A DNA stretch of 64,000 bases from Macrophomina tecta (lineage: Eukaryota; Ascomycota; Dothideomycetes; Botryosphaeriales; Botryosphaeriaceae), in assembly GCA_024180945.1 (NCBI GenBank), contig JAKSGN010000035.1, forward strand, positions 3,133,501 through 3,197,500. The letters are read 5' to 3'. The notes below the pieces were generated by a model. That model was not told the DNA's origin. It did not search any database and was given only the letters and a program-made list of their open reading frames with translations. A program made the position numbers and the translations under genes. Positions 31,419 through 43,761 of this stretch are shown piece after piece (positions within the stretch are counted from its first letter, which is position 1; every line of letters starts with the position of its first letter).

Positions 31419-34400
31419 TTCCAGGGCGGAGGGAATAAATTATCAAAAAGAGGGGAAGAAAAACCCAAAAGGAAGAACGTCATATCCTCCTCTAGTATTA
31501 GTTAAACCACTCGACTAAACGCTGAGTTCTTTTCGTCCTATTACAGTCTTATGTAGGGTGGCAGGTTGTATAACTACGCCACACCAGCCAACCAACACTC
31601 ATCCCTACCAGCCACCGAAACTATCCCCACTAGTCACCCTGGCTATAATTTCGTCAGTAAGCTAATCCGCTTTTTACGTTGCCGATTTAATACTACTTTC
31701 CACGGGCTTACGAAGGAGCATCCCCGACCTTGTAGCGACCCACGCAGCCGCACTCTATTCCAAGGAGGTAAGGCTATTAAGCGTGCTATTCAGTCACCTT
31801 CTAACGAGGAGCAGCACTCAACCGTCGCAAACACTACAAATCGATCGAGCTATTATCAATACCTCTCTAGAAGCCGCCTAGAGTCGGAGATTTCGCCGCA
31901 CGGGCTTGGACTACAAAGCACCGCACGTCGCGCTTCGCGTTAAGTAGATGCTAAACCTTAAAACGAAACCGATACGTAAGGGCCTACAGCAGCCGTCGAC
32001 CACCTACGCTAGGATAGAGCGTACAGCCAGGTTGCCTTCCAAAAACCGTCGCGTCCCCTAGCCTAAAGACCTAAGCAAGGAGGGGCACCACTAGCAAGGT
32101 AAAGACACCGCGCGGTAGCGCTATCAATGCGTCGTAACGGCGTGCACGGTCGCGCCCCCACGCTAGCACAGCATTGCGCACTACTTATATACTCCCAAGC
32201 GCAAACAACAGGCGGCATACAGTCCGTCCCTAGATATCTAGCGCTGCCAGGGGCATAGTAGATAAGGCTTCAACGACAAGAGATAATACGTTAGCTAAGC
32301 TATCTAATTAAAACTCGCCCTATTCCTACACCTCTGCACCGCGCGGTAGCGCTCTACTTGCCTAAGGTGATTCTGAATGCTTTCGAGCGGGTAACTCCGT
32401 AGGTGCAATACGACCTTGCCACTACCGGCTAGTACGCTCGAATGCGCGGGCTCACCTCGTAAATCAACCTATTACCTTAGTGCGGAATCGGCGAAGTATA
32501 GGTGACCCCTAGCCTGAAAGACACCGCGTGCGTATAATATTAGAGTCTCTTTTAGACAGGGAGTAACAACTATACAATATTACGAAAACGCTAGCTTGGG
32601 AATTCTTAAATAAACACGAGGGCGAAGCTATCCTGTCTATTTTATTGATCCTTCCTATAATGCTTGACTGCTTCTTAAGCCTAGCAAGCATAAACGGCCT
32701 AAAATAGCTCAATAAAGTTCTACGCACGCTGATTAGGCAGCTCGAAGGAGAACGAGAGCTCTAAAGAAGCCAGTGTTAGACGTGGCGCATAAATTATTTA
32801 GAGCTTGGTCTGCTACTCCTATATATCAAATATCTTCGCCGTACTAAAATAGGAGTTCTATTAGGAGCTTCCGTTCGCTCTAGTCAGAAAACACTCAGGA
32901 AAAGGCTCTTAATAGAATCAGGAGGTAGGAAGGTTAGGGAATCAGAATAAGAATCGCTTCATATTCTACTAATCTCTTCTTCACTACGGCGGTAAAACAC
33001 ATAAACGTACAGACAGCGCTGCTCGCAGACGAGATACCTCATAACCTCTCTTCGTTAATACTTCCATACTCCTGGTTTTCTAAGGCCGGCCGTAACTAGT
33101 TCAGTTAGAGACTCCAACAATCCTCTCCAATGCCTTGTTGACCACGTCCCCATCAAAACTTTCGAAAAGCTCCCGCCCTACCACGTTCCATTCATTAACG
33201 GAGGTTGGGGTCCTGTTTCCTAATTCAAGAACCATAGTAAGACCTTTAGGTACTTCTTCTTCCAAAGATCAGATCCAATTCTCCACATCTTCGACTAACC
33301 CATGCTATAGAATAGGCAACCATAGACACCAATTCTGGATCACAATCGTAAAGTCGACGTTTTCGAGCTCGCTAAAAGTTTTTAAGAGAGAGGATACGTA
33401 TCGAAAGATATCCGCCATAGCGTTACTAGGGTCGAACCTTTAGTTATATCTTACCGATACCTTCCGTACATTCTCACATCTTTCCACCGGAGGAACGCAT
33501 TCGTCAACAGGTAGCTCCGCATTATTTGGATAGCGATGCCCAGGGTGGTGATAGTAAATGCCCCGCTTTTACGAGTATATGCCGAGGAAGATGTAATAGT
33601 TCAAAACTCCGGCTATATCATCGTTTTTAATGTACTTCCAACTGTCCAGACAAGCGAGCTAAGGGCCTATTACAGATTTCGTAATCCGGAAATAAGGGGC
33701 GCGGACACCGGTCGAGTAGAAGAGAAGCAAGTATTCGTAGACAATAAGCCTAAGTTCCATAGGCAAACGATCGTACCACCGCGGCACCTAAGTCCGTGAG
33801 CATTCTTACTTTAGTTTTCTTCGGCTTAGGAAGACTAACTTATCGGGGTTAGACACGTCGGTCTCAGTAGGCCGGGTAGGTGGCCTCCCTCGATTTAGCC
33901 GTCTTGCCATGTCGGCAGTAAACTAAAACTAGGGGGGGTTGATACTTCTGGCAATATCACACGATTGTAGGGAGGATAATCCATCATTTAAGGCCACAGA
34001 GAGGCAGCCTAATAAACAAACAAACTCGAGCTAGTGGGCAGGGGTGTCACATTACTAACTCAGTGGCTAAGAGTAAGCAACATGCGTGCTTCCAGGTAAG
34101 TCATATATAGGTATATCCAGAATAGTACGGCTGCCCCCTCAACAAGGCGGGTGCATAGATCCGGGAGGGAGACGGCGGCTAAGTCGCGCGTTTCATTTTC
34201 TTTGCGCTTAGGCATTAGTAGAAGAGACCAGTATATAAGTACAGGCTACAAGGTAGAGCGAGGATCCGGGGTGGCGTAGCGGCCATAAAAGCATAGCTTG
34301 CATGTGCTAGTAGTTTAGATCGAGGCGGGGCTTTTCGACTAGCTCACAATGCGCCATTCTTCCCACATATATAAGTAAGACGCGGTAGCTCAGCAGGTCG

Positions 34401-36329
34401 AGTTTTACGCATCATTGCCATTAACGAAACGATTAGATCCTAACCAACGTTCTACTACACGCCATCCTAATTTTAGACAGAAATAACGGCTACTCCTTAC
34501 AAAACATCCACAGTCGTCTAACCTAACCAAGCAACCTCATCCAGTCTTCTAAAGCCCATAGTAGAGTATAATCTTAACATTGCATACGGCATCTACTAGA
34601 CGCCTCGGATCTGCCGAGAGAATTTTCTATCCGTCAGGTATTGTGTAATCAACATCGCCCCCATGTTTCCCCTTACCTAAATTCCTTAGCCTACGGGATT
34701 TTCTTAGTTCTTCTCTTCGGTCAGCTTATAGATCTTATTGGTGATGAGCTTGAGTGCACCAACACTTTAATTCTTAGCCTGCTCTAAACTCTTCTCAGAA
34801 GTCAGACGGGAAATCTATACACAAGGGCCAGGCTGCGGTAGAGAGAGATTCGGCGGAGAGTAATTCCATTTAGGCCTTCGAGTTATTAGAGGGGGACGCC
34901 GTCATTAAAAGGCTTTAATACGGAGATGGCGGTTTAGTAAAAATAACGGCAACTGGAGAGGCTAGCGAGCGGATTCAAGTTTTATTATATAAGTAATGAC
35001 TTCGTTTCGTGTTAGTTCTGATCGCAAAGAACACGCGATACGATTAGAGCAGGTTTAACTCGGAACGCCACGCTACGGTCTCGTTTCCCATTTTGCAAGT
35101 TAGGTGCTGTTCTCCGACCCACTAATAGCTTTATCCTATAAAGGCATTAGACGAGGGCTGCAGTCAGCTAGCTAGCTACGCTAGTTTAGACCTACGCCAT
35201 ACGTTCAAGGCGGAGAGCTGCCCGATAAAAGCATGCTGTTCTCCACCAACCACTCGCATACATGCATCTAGATCCATATGGAAGAATTATCCGAGACGCA
35301 TAGCCTCTCGCAGATGTGGACTGTATAAATTCTATTATCTATGCGGCAGAAGATTGTGCAATCACGAGACGGTGACTCGTCATGATATCCCAATTCCCTC
35401 TTCCATAACATTTCGACACTTGGGTAGGCAAAAGAACCACTATGCCATCAATCGTAAGTATTCTAGCTCGTAAGGCAGCTTTCTTCGCGTAAGAATATTT
35501 ACAACCACGTCTAAGTTAGCATGCGGCGGAAATCCCTAATAGTTAAGAAATTTTATTCCTAGCCGTACCAGAAGATAGACTAGAGGTAAAGTAGTCAACA
35601 CCCGAGAAAAGCTACCACCAGGTATAAAAAGAGCAAGAAAATCTCGATTAGATAGAACAATTGCGGATTGCTACCAGAGCTATATATTCGCATACACAGA
35701 GAGGAACGAGATCAAAAAGCCCGCCTACGAGTCCCAATCCAGATAGCTTAATACATAACAACCTTATCGTCGCTCCCGTCGTTGTAGTAATTCAAATTCT
35801 TTTTTCGACAAAAGTCCAAAATATCGTCTTCGACCCTAGGGTTATATAGATAGCGCAGCCGAGCCCACAAGCTAGCCGAGATACTAGAGATTCCGCAGCA
35901 CGCATCTATAAGCATCTGGGTCGCAGTGTAATTCTCACTTCTAACCTTAATAAGTCTATAAACAGTTCCGAGATTACCGCAGCCATCCATTACTATTATC
36001 TAATCGTACAAACTTCCACGGGTCCAAGAGCTTCACGGATTTCCGGGATAGTACCGTCACTTAGCCAATTTGGCCGGTGTATAATCACAGAGAGATCACG
36101 GGCCGCAAGTAACATCAGACAAGCACCATTCCCGAAGAACCACCGCTCATCATACTCCGTGGCGAATAATTGTTTAGAAGGGCCTCTTCCTAGATCTAAA
36201 TAACCGTCGATCACGATAAGTGTCATACCAGCTACCGGTAGGTAGGAGATTTAGCCAGGTTAGACCGTAAATAGATCACTCGTATTCATAACATGCGAAG
36301 CTTGCGACCTGACGGGTAGGCCACTGTTC

Positions 36330-36760
36330 GTGCCGGTGACTTCGTGACGCGCGAGGAATCGAAAAGATTTCTGAGCGATACGCTCCTAGAACAATAACTT
36401 AGTAATACAGCAGATATTATTTCCCTAGCCTTACCTTACCTCGGGAGATCCGCCGAGGGAACTCTCAGGGATATCACCTTCCTCACTCAGTATATCCGAG
36501 TGCTATAGGTTCAATTCATACGCATCTACGGGCACTACCCTATTATCGACGGAAAGGACACGAAGTATTACCGTCACAAAATCCGTGACTTCAGCTTCAC
36601 GGACCAAGAAGGCAAGGAAAAGTAGGCGACCTACAAATTCACGAAGAACGTCTACGACAACTAGATGCCCGACCACTTCAAGCGCATCTACTTATGTTAG
36701 ACCGAAAAAAGCACGGCGCCGCACTATGATTCAGTGCGAATTGATTAAGTTATATTCCAA
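36330..36760 (+). pseudogene. Unidentified protein relic with Trp-to-stop pattern
   Basis: One continuous plus-strand frame reads '..YPIIDGKDTKYYRHKIRDF..', then 'KEK*ATYKFTKNVYDN*', 'MPDHFKRIYLC*TEKS'. The stops (mostly TAG, some TAA) interrupt otherwise protein-like text at places that would suit Trp. The family is not recognised. It is listed as evidence of coding origin and point-mutation decay. Confidence 0.4.
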
Positions 36761-37765
36761 CAGCTTAGCTATCATAGATCTCCCTACTAGCGTCAACTTT
36801 AACGTCTCGCAGGAGTCGGAACTACATTTTTCAAGCCAGACCGGCCTGTCGTAAGAGCTGGAAAGCCGCCACCTTTCGCAGTCGGAAAGCTCGGCATCAG
36901 TTGCTAGCCGGGATAACGAATCAAGCGTAGCAGACGTTAGACATACGACTCCAGATACATCTATTTCGCAGAGCTTTAAGAAACAAAGGCGGGGGCGCTA
37001 ACGGCATAATAGCCTAAGTTCTCGGAGTGTTCTTACGGCGTTTAATGAAATTAGGGCATATATTCAGCGTTCCAAACGATCATATTACCTAGTAGTTTTA
37101 CTACACCGTTCTTCTATGTCTTCGTAGGCCAGGTAGGCACAACTATTAGTAGAGGGCTTAATTAGATTAGTTACCGCGTGCCAAGGTCGGCGTTTATTCA
37201 ACACCGAACCAACCAGATAAGTTTATTCACGGCCTCCCAAGCCTCCGAGCTCTTAGGGGCTTTATTAATTAGGGGCTGAATTAAGTAAGATTAGGTCGCG
37301 ATTTAGGCTCAAACACCAAGATTTAGTTAAAAAAATAGATTTACACACAAACGAATAACCTCATTTTGATTTAACTGCTTAAACGGCGCCAAACCACCAA
37401 GCATTCGTTGGATTATCGCGATTATATAGCTACGAATAGCCTCAGTTAAGTTTAGTATTCCTACCCCTGCAAGCCCATTAACGCTAGTAGCCCTCCACCA
37501 CAGTTGCCTACCTAGCCTACGAAGACAATAGTGTCAGAAAATTCATTCTTCGATAGCGCAAGCTCTATCTACCTGACTTCTACCACCATCATGTTCTCAT
37601 CTTTGTGCAATTATTCCCACCGAGCCGTCTCATCGTGGGCCATCTATAATGGCATCTTAATAAAGGTATGCTTACTGTTTCCCCTTCAGGCCCGGTGTGC
37701 GTGGTCGGCTTGGCAGACCTGAACTAAATAGCTTACTAACGTTAGCTAATAGAGGAGATAGAATA

Positions 37766-40600
37766 GTACAGTTACTAGCGAAATCGGCTTCCGCCTTAGC
37801 ACAACCGAAAAACTTTATTCTAACCCTTCTGCTAAGCCATTAACTCCCGCCGCTAATTCAATACGGTTAGACTACTCCAGTATCCTTTAGCACTGCCGGA
37901 GTCTTATTACTTAAGCGACCTGGTAAACTCGCTTTTGAATAGATTTCGGCAGGAAACCTAGAATTTGTTTTTTATATATATATGCACGATCGCAGTAAGA
38001 CGTCTTCTAATTCTCCAACCTTTGCATTTCTAATTAATAATTACTCATCGGCTGTTATTATATGCGCTAGAGAGACAAGAATATACCGAAACTAGGAAAA
38101 TTAAAGAATAAAAGATGAGAAGGGTTTAAAAAGCGAACTCTATGACCGTAACTCTCCCAGATGGGTACCTAAAACCAATAATACTCCCATGAACAGCAAT
38201 ATGGCTTGGCCGACGATCCAAAGGAAGCCATAGGATCCGCTCGGTACAGCGACTTATCCAGTAGTCTTTAACAAAAATAGAAAGCGGAAGCTGCGGTAGG
38301 GGAGACGCTATACTATTAGAGAAAGACGATAAGATAGGCCATAATCCGCGACCAGTTAGAAGAAAGTTGCCGTTATCGAAGAAAGATAGGGTGTCGATAA
38401 AACCGCTAACATCAAGCATCTATAGCAGCGCCCCTAACCCGGCGTCCCACACCTTGACTATCTTATCGTCCGATGCCGACGCTAGCATCTTACCGTCCTG
38501 CGAGAAGGCCACGCCGTTAACTCCGCTCGAATGCCCCTCGAGTGTCTATAGCAACGCATTCCACTAATGATCCATTCTTGGCAATCTTCGCACCCACCGC
38601 GATATACTCTCTCTAAATTATCTTCTACTATACTCGCCTCTGGTGTAAACACAAGCGCACTATAGTACGTTTAAAGTGGCGCTTGCTGGATCGCTAACCG
38701 GCTATATAGGACGAATCGCTTCATGTCGTGGACGAATTTAGATAGCTTAGGACATTAATACAACTAAACCGTAGGTTAGCTAAGTATTTATACTACACTA
38801 GTATCTGGCTTACCGGTATTATAGACTCTAATATAACGATAGTATAAATCCCTTTAGAGACCTTCTTTATCCATCCAAGCGCCTCGAGCCAGTAAAGCAG
38901 ATGCTCCTATAGGAAACGGTGTACCTGGTCGCCGTCGGAGAGCTAGTCCTAACTCCTCTAAAGATACTGGATCCAATAGAGATATGCGTACTAAACCTTA
39001 GGAGGAAGGTGTTGCTCTACACGGCCGGCTTTAATATTAGCCACGAGTGCTCCTGGCCGGCCTACCCCACAAACGTCTTGCTTGAGGGACTTATACATGA
39101 GCTGGATGCATTTCGAGGCAAGGTCTCGATGCGCATGTTTCTTATTAACCCGGAAATGAAGGTCTCCACATCGTTCTTCGGTTAGGAGAAAGTCACGGAA
39201 TGAAGGATGGTGCAAACGTAGCGGATGGGATGAATCCTTTGGGACGTCGAAGATCGCATGAAGATCGTTTAGTACTTGGAAGATCCTTTTCTGTGGAGTA
39301 TCGAGGAGTTTTCTCCAACGACTGAGTGGATAGAGGAGATAGTAGGACGGCGATAGTTTCTAGGGTTATGGCGAGGAGCTTGCGCTATCTCTTCTTTTCC
39401 GACCCTTTATACTTTCGAATAGAATTCTAAAGGATTGTTTTATAGAGTTCATCTAAGTGCTGCTCCGGTAATATTGTACGATCGTTGTTGTTACTGCCGC
39501 GGTGCTGTCCGAAGTGGACCCGTTTGCAGAATCGTCCGCGGAGTCGGCATTGAGGACTATGTCCAAACGACCTATGGCAAACATTCCGCCTTTGCTGATG
39601 AATCGATACGCCGTAGCAGCCCAGATAAATAACCCATTTGCATTCTGGACAAGCTGCTCGATGATCTGGTCGCTCGGCCAACCAGCGTCAAGATGATGCT
39701 CATCAGCAATTAGTGCGAGCTTATGTCGGAGGAAAATCTCGATGTCGTGATTCATAATCGACGGGGATATCTTGTGGAGGATGAAATCTTGGTGTCCGGC
39801 ATCTAGCATTCCAATGAAGCCGTTTCGGATCGGAACCTTAGGTCGGCTGGTTAAAAACACCCGAAGCTGCACCTTTATCAGCAACCGAGCTTCCGCTAAT
39901 AGCTGCAGAATAGTTCGGATGTTGTTCTCGTCCTCGCATTCGTTAAGTGCATCAACGATAAGAACGTAGCGCGGTGGGCTGCTGCTGCTGCTAACAGCCA
40001 GCTCCGATAATGGGCCAAGGATTAGATGCCGCTATTGTTCACGAAGCGACTGGCTTGCAATGTTTCCATGATTGTTGACAACGTCGTATATGATCCGTTT
40101 TAGGCCCTGCACTTTGTATGCAAGCTGCACCGCAATGCTGGTGACGAACATGCCAGCATGACTAACGTTTCCGCCGCCTCGCGAGAAGAAAAAGCTGGCC
40201 CCGAGTGCTCCCTTAGAGTATTTGGCCGATACTGTCCGCGCCACCGTGGACTTGCCGGTGCCAGCCAGACCGCTTAGCTAGAATATGCTCGGCGAGTCAT
40301 CGCCATTAGCCCAGTCGTATATCTGTCGCAGGAGGTCGACGCGCGTATCGGGAAGGCAGGTGGGGTCGTGCTCTCGGTGGCGTGCGCTGAACGGCGCGTC
40401 CTCGGCGGTCGGTAGAGACCTGAGCACCTCGTTTAGGTCTAGGTCGCTCATCAGCTTCTTGTTGCTTCCCGGCCATACCCAGCAGAGCACACTTACTTTC
40501 ACTGCCCGGAAAGTACACAGACCCCTTGACTGTGCCAGTGACAACTTGTGAATTGTTATTAGCGGACACGTCGCTGATGAATTGGGTGCTGCCTGACATG
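37766..40600 (-). repeat. Left arm of an inverted NLR duplication
   Basis: Reverse-complement partner of 43790-47994. It includes the coding region of the dead NACHT-WD40 gene and at least 350 bp of 3' flank. The shared flank includes cttctcatcttttattctttaattttcc right after the stop codon and ctaaggcggaagccgatttc at the outer edge. Confidence 0.85.
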
Positions 40601-40617
40601 GAAGGGCTGCTCGCCAT
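38126..40617 (-). pseudogene. NACHT-WD40 NOD-like receptor, RIP-damaged copy with one WD40 unit
   Basis: Reads as the paralogue of the gene at 43762-47688: N-terminal 'NNNSQVVTGTVKGSVYF' motif, the same first intron position, NACHT P-loop GLAGTGKST, the HeLo/NACHT spacer, a single WD40 repeat and the same C-terminal module ('ERILWLPL..RRPS.IA', 'PSGRVTVIEFAF'). Stops: TAG for the Trp before the P-loop ('IF*LSGLAG'), TAG for Trp in 'REQ*RHL', and TAG for Gln on both sides of the WD40 unit, plus frame breaks around 39400 and 38700. Typical changes are CTGG to CTAG and CTGCAG to CTATAG. Non-functional. Confidence 0.88.
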
Positions 40618-40913
40618 CGGAGATAACGTTACCGCTGTTGCGTTGATGGGACGCGAGAGATTCTCAGCCTTGGTTTAAGTTGCGCTAATGCTATGGTTAA
40701 TAAGCAAATGCCTTGCTAGGCTCACGGAAGCGATAGTGCCACGACATGCGCGATAACTGGTTGCGTCCCCTCAGCTCCCCCTTAGCTTCGCCTCAGCTGA
40801 AGTGCAACACCTCAGCGCTTAAATATAGCTCGCCATCTCACTCAACAACCATCTTCTCCTCACCCTGTTACGAAGCACCCTTTTATTCCTGCCACATTGC
40901 TCTTCCAGTTGCA
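40618..40913. promoter_or_regulatory. Divergent intergenic region between NLR relic and HeLo-like gene
   Basis: About 300 bp separate the start of the minus-strand NACHT-WD40 relic from the plus-strand HeLo-like gene. Originally this would have been a shared bidirectional promoter. A CT-rich stretch and an AT-rich 'ttaaatatag' element lie at 40820-40830, just before the HeLo-like start. Confidence 0.5.
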
Positions 40914-41858
40914 ATGGAGTCTCTCGGCATCACCAGCGCTGCTGTAGGCATTACTATGGCAGCTCTTCAGAGCATCCAGATCCTCGCCACGACGATCGAC
41001 AACATCAAAGATGCTCCCGACACTGTTAAAAGTATCAACGACGACCTTCGGGCAGTCCAACCTGTTCTGCAAACTTTGTATCAAGAACTACAAAGTAGTT
41101 CCTCACAGATCATTCTGAGCAGTCCGATCAAGTGCGCCATCGAAAACTGTGATAGAGCATGTGTGGCGTTTCGGTTGCAGATCGAGCGTTGGACGAGGCA
41201 TTCCACGGAAGAAAAAACGTTTTGGATAGACAGATGGAACATTGGACTTTTTGGCCAAGAAAGGATTAAAACCTTCAAAGCGCAGCTCAACGACTGCAAA
41301 GGCACTCTCAACGTGGCACTCTCCACAGCTACAACGTACCTATCTTCCCTCTGTGCAAACCGATATCCATTTCTCTAATATCGTCGCAGTATCACCACGT
41401 CCCGCCAAGACACTCGGATGAAAGAGATGCACGATATGATGCTCCTCGTTCAGGAGCAACTCGTCCGAGCAGACAACGATGCGGCGGGAATAGAGCGCAG
41501 TCTTCAGAGACTTACGGTGGAAGGGAACAGCGAGCTAAGCCATGGATCAGAGCAGAGCAAGGAATCAGAGCAGAGTAGGCAAGAGCTTCTTGAAGAACTC
41601 AAAAACCAACAGGCCGCCAACGCTGCCTTGAAACAGATATGTGAGGAAGTCCGTTCGAAGACAAAGTCTGAACGCACAGGACAAACAATCAAAGACGTTA
41701 AGGCGACGAGAGATAGCTTAATTGCGGTGGGATTCATGAATACGTCTGCAAAAGAGTCGGGGGTAGAGAAGCAGTATATCAAGGGTGTCACCGCTGATCA
41801 TGGGAGCAAGACACTTGCTGGAGTCGCTAAGGATGTGAACGTCGAGAAATTTTTCTAG
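40914..41858 (+). CDS. HeLo-like cell-death effector with two C-terminal HET-s-type amyloid repeats
   Basis: Exon 1 is 40914-41335 and exon 2 is 41390-41858, with a 54-nt intron (gtacct..gcag, branch-like ctaat). The spliced length is 296 residues. The N-terminal HeLo-like helical domain covers about 1-150, beginning with a hydrophobic helix of the kind that inserts in membranes. A coiled-coil region follows (about 150-230, Gln/Glu-rich). The tail has two 19-20-residue repeats, r1 at 240-258 and r2 at 270-289, sharing I-x2-V-x-[A]-x3-S-x4-G. The same pattern occurs once in each neighbouring NACHT-WD40 protein. This is the order found in HET-S-type effectors, which permeabilise membranes when an NLR templates their tail. 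The Helo_like_N family name is from recall. Intact. Confidence 0.75.
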
Positions 41859-42531
41859 GTGGACTGGGGGTGGACCGTGACGAGGTCACAGGGGGCCGTA
41901 AGAGTTGAGCACTGGAAGAGCATTGTTACGGTCTAACATGGGACATGGAGCAGGAAAAGCGACAACGAGAGCAGGGGCATGTGTGAGAAGAATTTAGCAT
42001 ACAGAGTTCGGTCTCTGTTTCCTTTAGTCTCTCCTTAGCTTCGGAACGTGCTAATTTTCACCCGCCATAAACATGTATCGGTACTGATCGTGACAATACT
42101 ACCATGTGAAATCAGTGCTTAACGTCATTGGTTGATCAATATCTCCACAGTCTTACCAGGAAACCAGGTACCTGTCCTTACTTCGTATACTGGAACGCCA
42201 TCTTCGATGCAGCTTCCGGACTCCTTGCCGTTCAGCCATGCCGACGTTCCTAGCCCTCGAGGTGCTGCTGTACGAGTACGTTGAGTAGAAAGCGTGTACG
42301 GTAGGCGATGGAATACTAAAGGATGTGTTGTAGAGGATTTGCGATATGATATTGACGTACGAATTTGACCGAGCACGTTAGAATGGAGTAAACCGAGGCA
42401 TTGCTGGATGCTTTAGAGGTGAAATTAGTCGCTTGGCAAGAAGTTCTATGTTTAATACTGAGAATTCTGAAAGTGTTGGGTAAGTCGCGTCATCCTATTG
42501 CTTGAGATGTGGTAATGTGGCCCAAAAAATG

Positions 42532-43515
42532 TCAGGTGTCTACATCCTCGACAGTAACTCCAGCATGTCGGAAATGGCCTTTGGCACTGCAGTCCCTCGC
42601 TCCGACCATATCAACACACCATTCCAAAAACGAATCAAACCCCTGCGCAGCGTTGTCCGCATATTCTCTCCAGTTCCGCCTGATGAATGCCTTGAGCTCA
42701 GTAAAAAATTCCTCTATTGGGTTGAGATCTGGGGAGTATGGCGGCAGAAACAGCAGCTTGACCCCCGCATCGCAGCAGAGCTGCTCGACCCGCTTAGTAC
42801 GATGGAATGATGCATTATCCATTATTATAACCGATTTGGGCTCCGGAAATCTGCCGCAGTGGGGAAGGAGCTGCTCGATGAAGTCCTCGAAAACGGTAGC
42901 GTCCGTCGTTCCCTGAAATACTCGTGCAAGCACAATACCGTCTTGCGTATAAGCCGGTAAGATCTGATATCTCTGCTCACGTTGAAACTGGGCAATCTGT
43001 ACAGGGGTTACCCCGACGGGCGACCAGCCTGTCCGCCTGAATCCGATCCGTTTGTCGCATCCGGACTCATCTACAAAGACCAGCTGGTACAATCGGAAAC
43101 ACGTTAGCTCGTAGAGGTAAAAGTCTCGCAGGTCCGCGTTTCGCCCCTTTGCCACCCGCCGCACGGCCTTCTTTGACCAGCCAACGGAGGCCAGCGCCCT
43201 GCCGATGCTGTGGACTGTCACCCGGGCTTTAAACTCGTCCCACAAGAAAACAACCATCTCCTCCTGATATAGTTCTGGCTTCTCGATCAAATGTTCGCAA
43301 AGCACTCGTAACATTTGGGGGGTGATGCTTCGCGGTCGTCCGACGCCGTTGAAAGGAGCTCTGGTAGTCCCAAAGCAACGTAAGTTGGAGCGGATGTGTC
43401 GAACCGAACGCTCACTGCAGCCTGCTACGTCAGCCATTTGGTCAGTCGTTAGCGAGTTACTGAGGATCATGTCACGAATAAGATCGTGCTGCGATGCTGC
43501 GAGGTTCGGTGCCAT
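42532..43515 (-). CDS. Tc1/mariner-type DD34E transposase, complete
   Basis: Uninterrupted 327-residue frame. An N-terminal homeodomain-like helix-turn-helix region ('SQHDLIRDMIL', 'CSERSVRHIRSNLRCFG') is followed by a Gly-Arg-Pro-Arg linker, then a DDE_3 catalytic domain with Asp in 'VFVDESGCDKR', Asp in 'IIMDNASFHR' and Glu in 'SPDLNPIEEFF', 34 residues after the second Asp. Every catalytic residue is present, so it may be active. A second, broken copy lies at 50941-52033. I could not identify terminal inverted repeats or a TA duplication by eye. It sits between the HeLo-like gene and the intact NACHT-WD40 gene. Confidence 0.85.
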   Translation of the reverse strand: MAPNLAASQHDLIRDMILSNSLTTDQMADVAGCSERSVRHIRSNLRCFGTTRAPFNGVGRPRSITPQMLRVLCEHLIEKPELYQEEMVVFLWDEFKARVTVHSIGRALASVGWSKKAVRRVAKGRNADLRDFYLYELTCFRLYQLVFVDESGCDKRIGFRRTGWSPVGVTPVQIAQFQREQRYQILPAYTQDGIVLARVFQGTTDATVFEDFIEQLLPHCGRFPEPKSVIIMDNASFHRTKRVEQLCCDAGVKLLFLPPYSPDLNPIEEFFTELKAFIRRNWREYADNAAQGFDSFLEWCVDMVGARDCSAKGHFRHAGVTVEDVDT

Positions 43516-43761
43516 TGTGACGCCCTGCGGCCAGAAGTGCTGTGGAAGAGATGCCTTCGCTTGCTTAGAACAACGTCTCGGATAATGGTCTTGGCGTAAG
43601 CACGGTCCATCTATTCAGCCGACAGCTGCTCTTCAGCAGTCGACAGCGGTAAGGCGGGGCTGCGAGTTCCGCAGCGTGCACTCGCCAGCTGAGGATGAAC
43701 CTACTTGAGTCGCAGATACGGACTCAAGCTTGAGTGTTCACGAGCGCACATCCACGGCAAT

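Larger units (their letters stand above)
30091..37765. other. RIP-like decayed block without intact genes
   Basis: AT-shifted DNA rich in CTA/TAG words. Frames are short and broken by TAG/TAA where Trp or Gln would be expected. Two relics are listed separately (30594-31418 and 36330-36760). Within 30130-30340 a degenerate direct repeat is visible (agctac.ctatctaga.aaaat). I can name no other content. Confidence 0.6.

Noticed and set aside
41336..41389. In-frame TAA at 41376 as a disabling stop in the HeLo-like gene
   Set aside because: It lies inside a 54-nt GT..AG intron with a branch-like ctaat; splicing at 41336/41389 restores one 296-residue frame.
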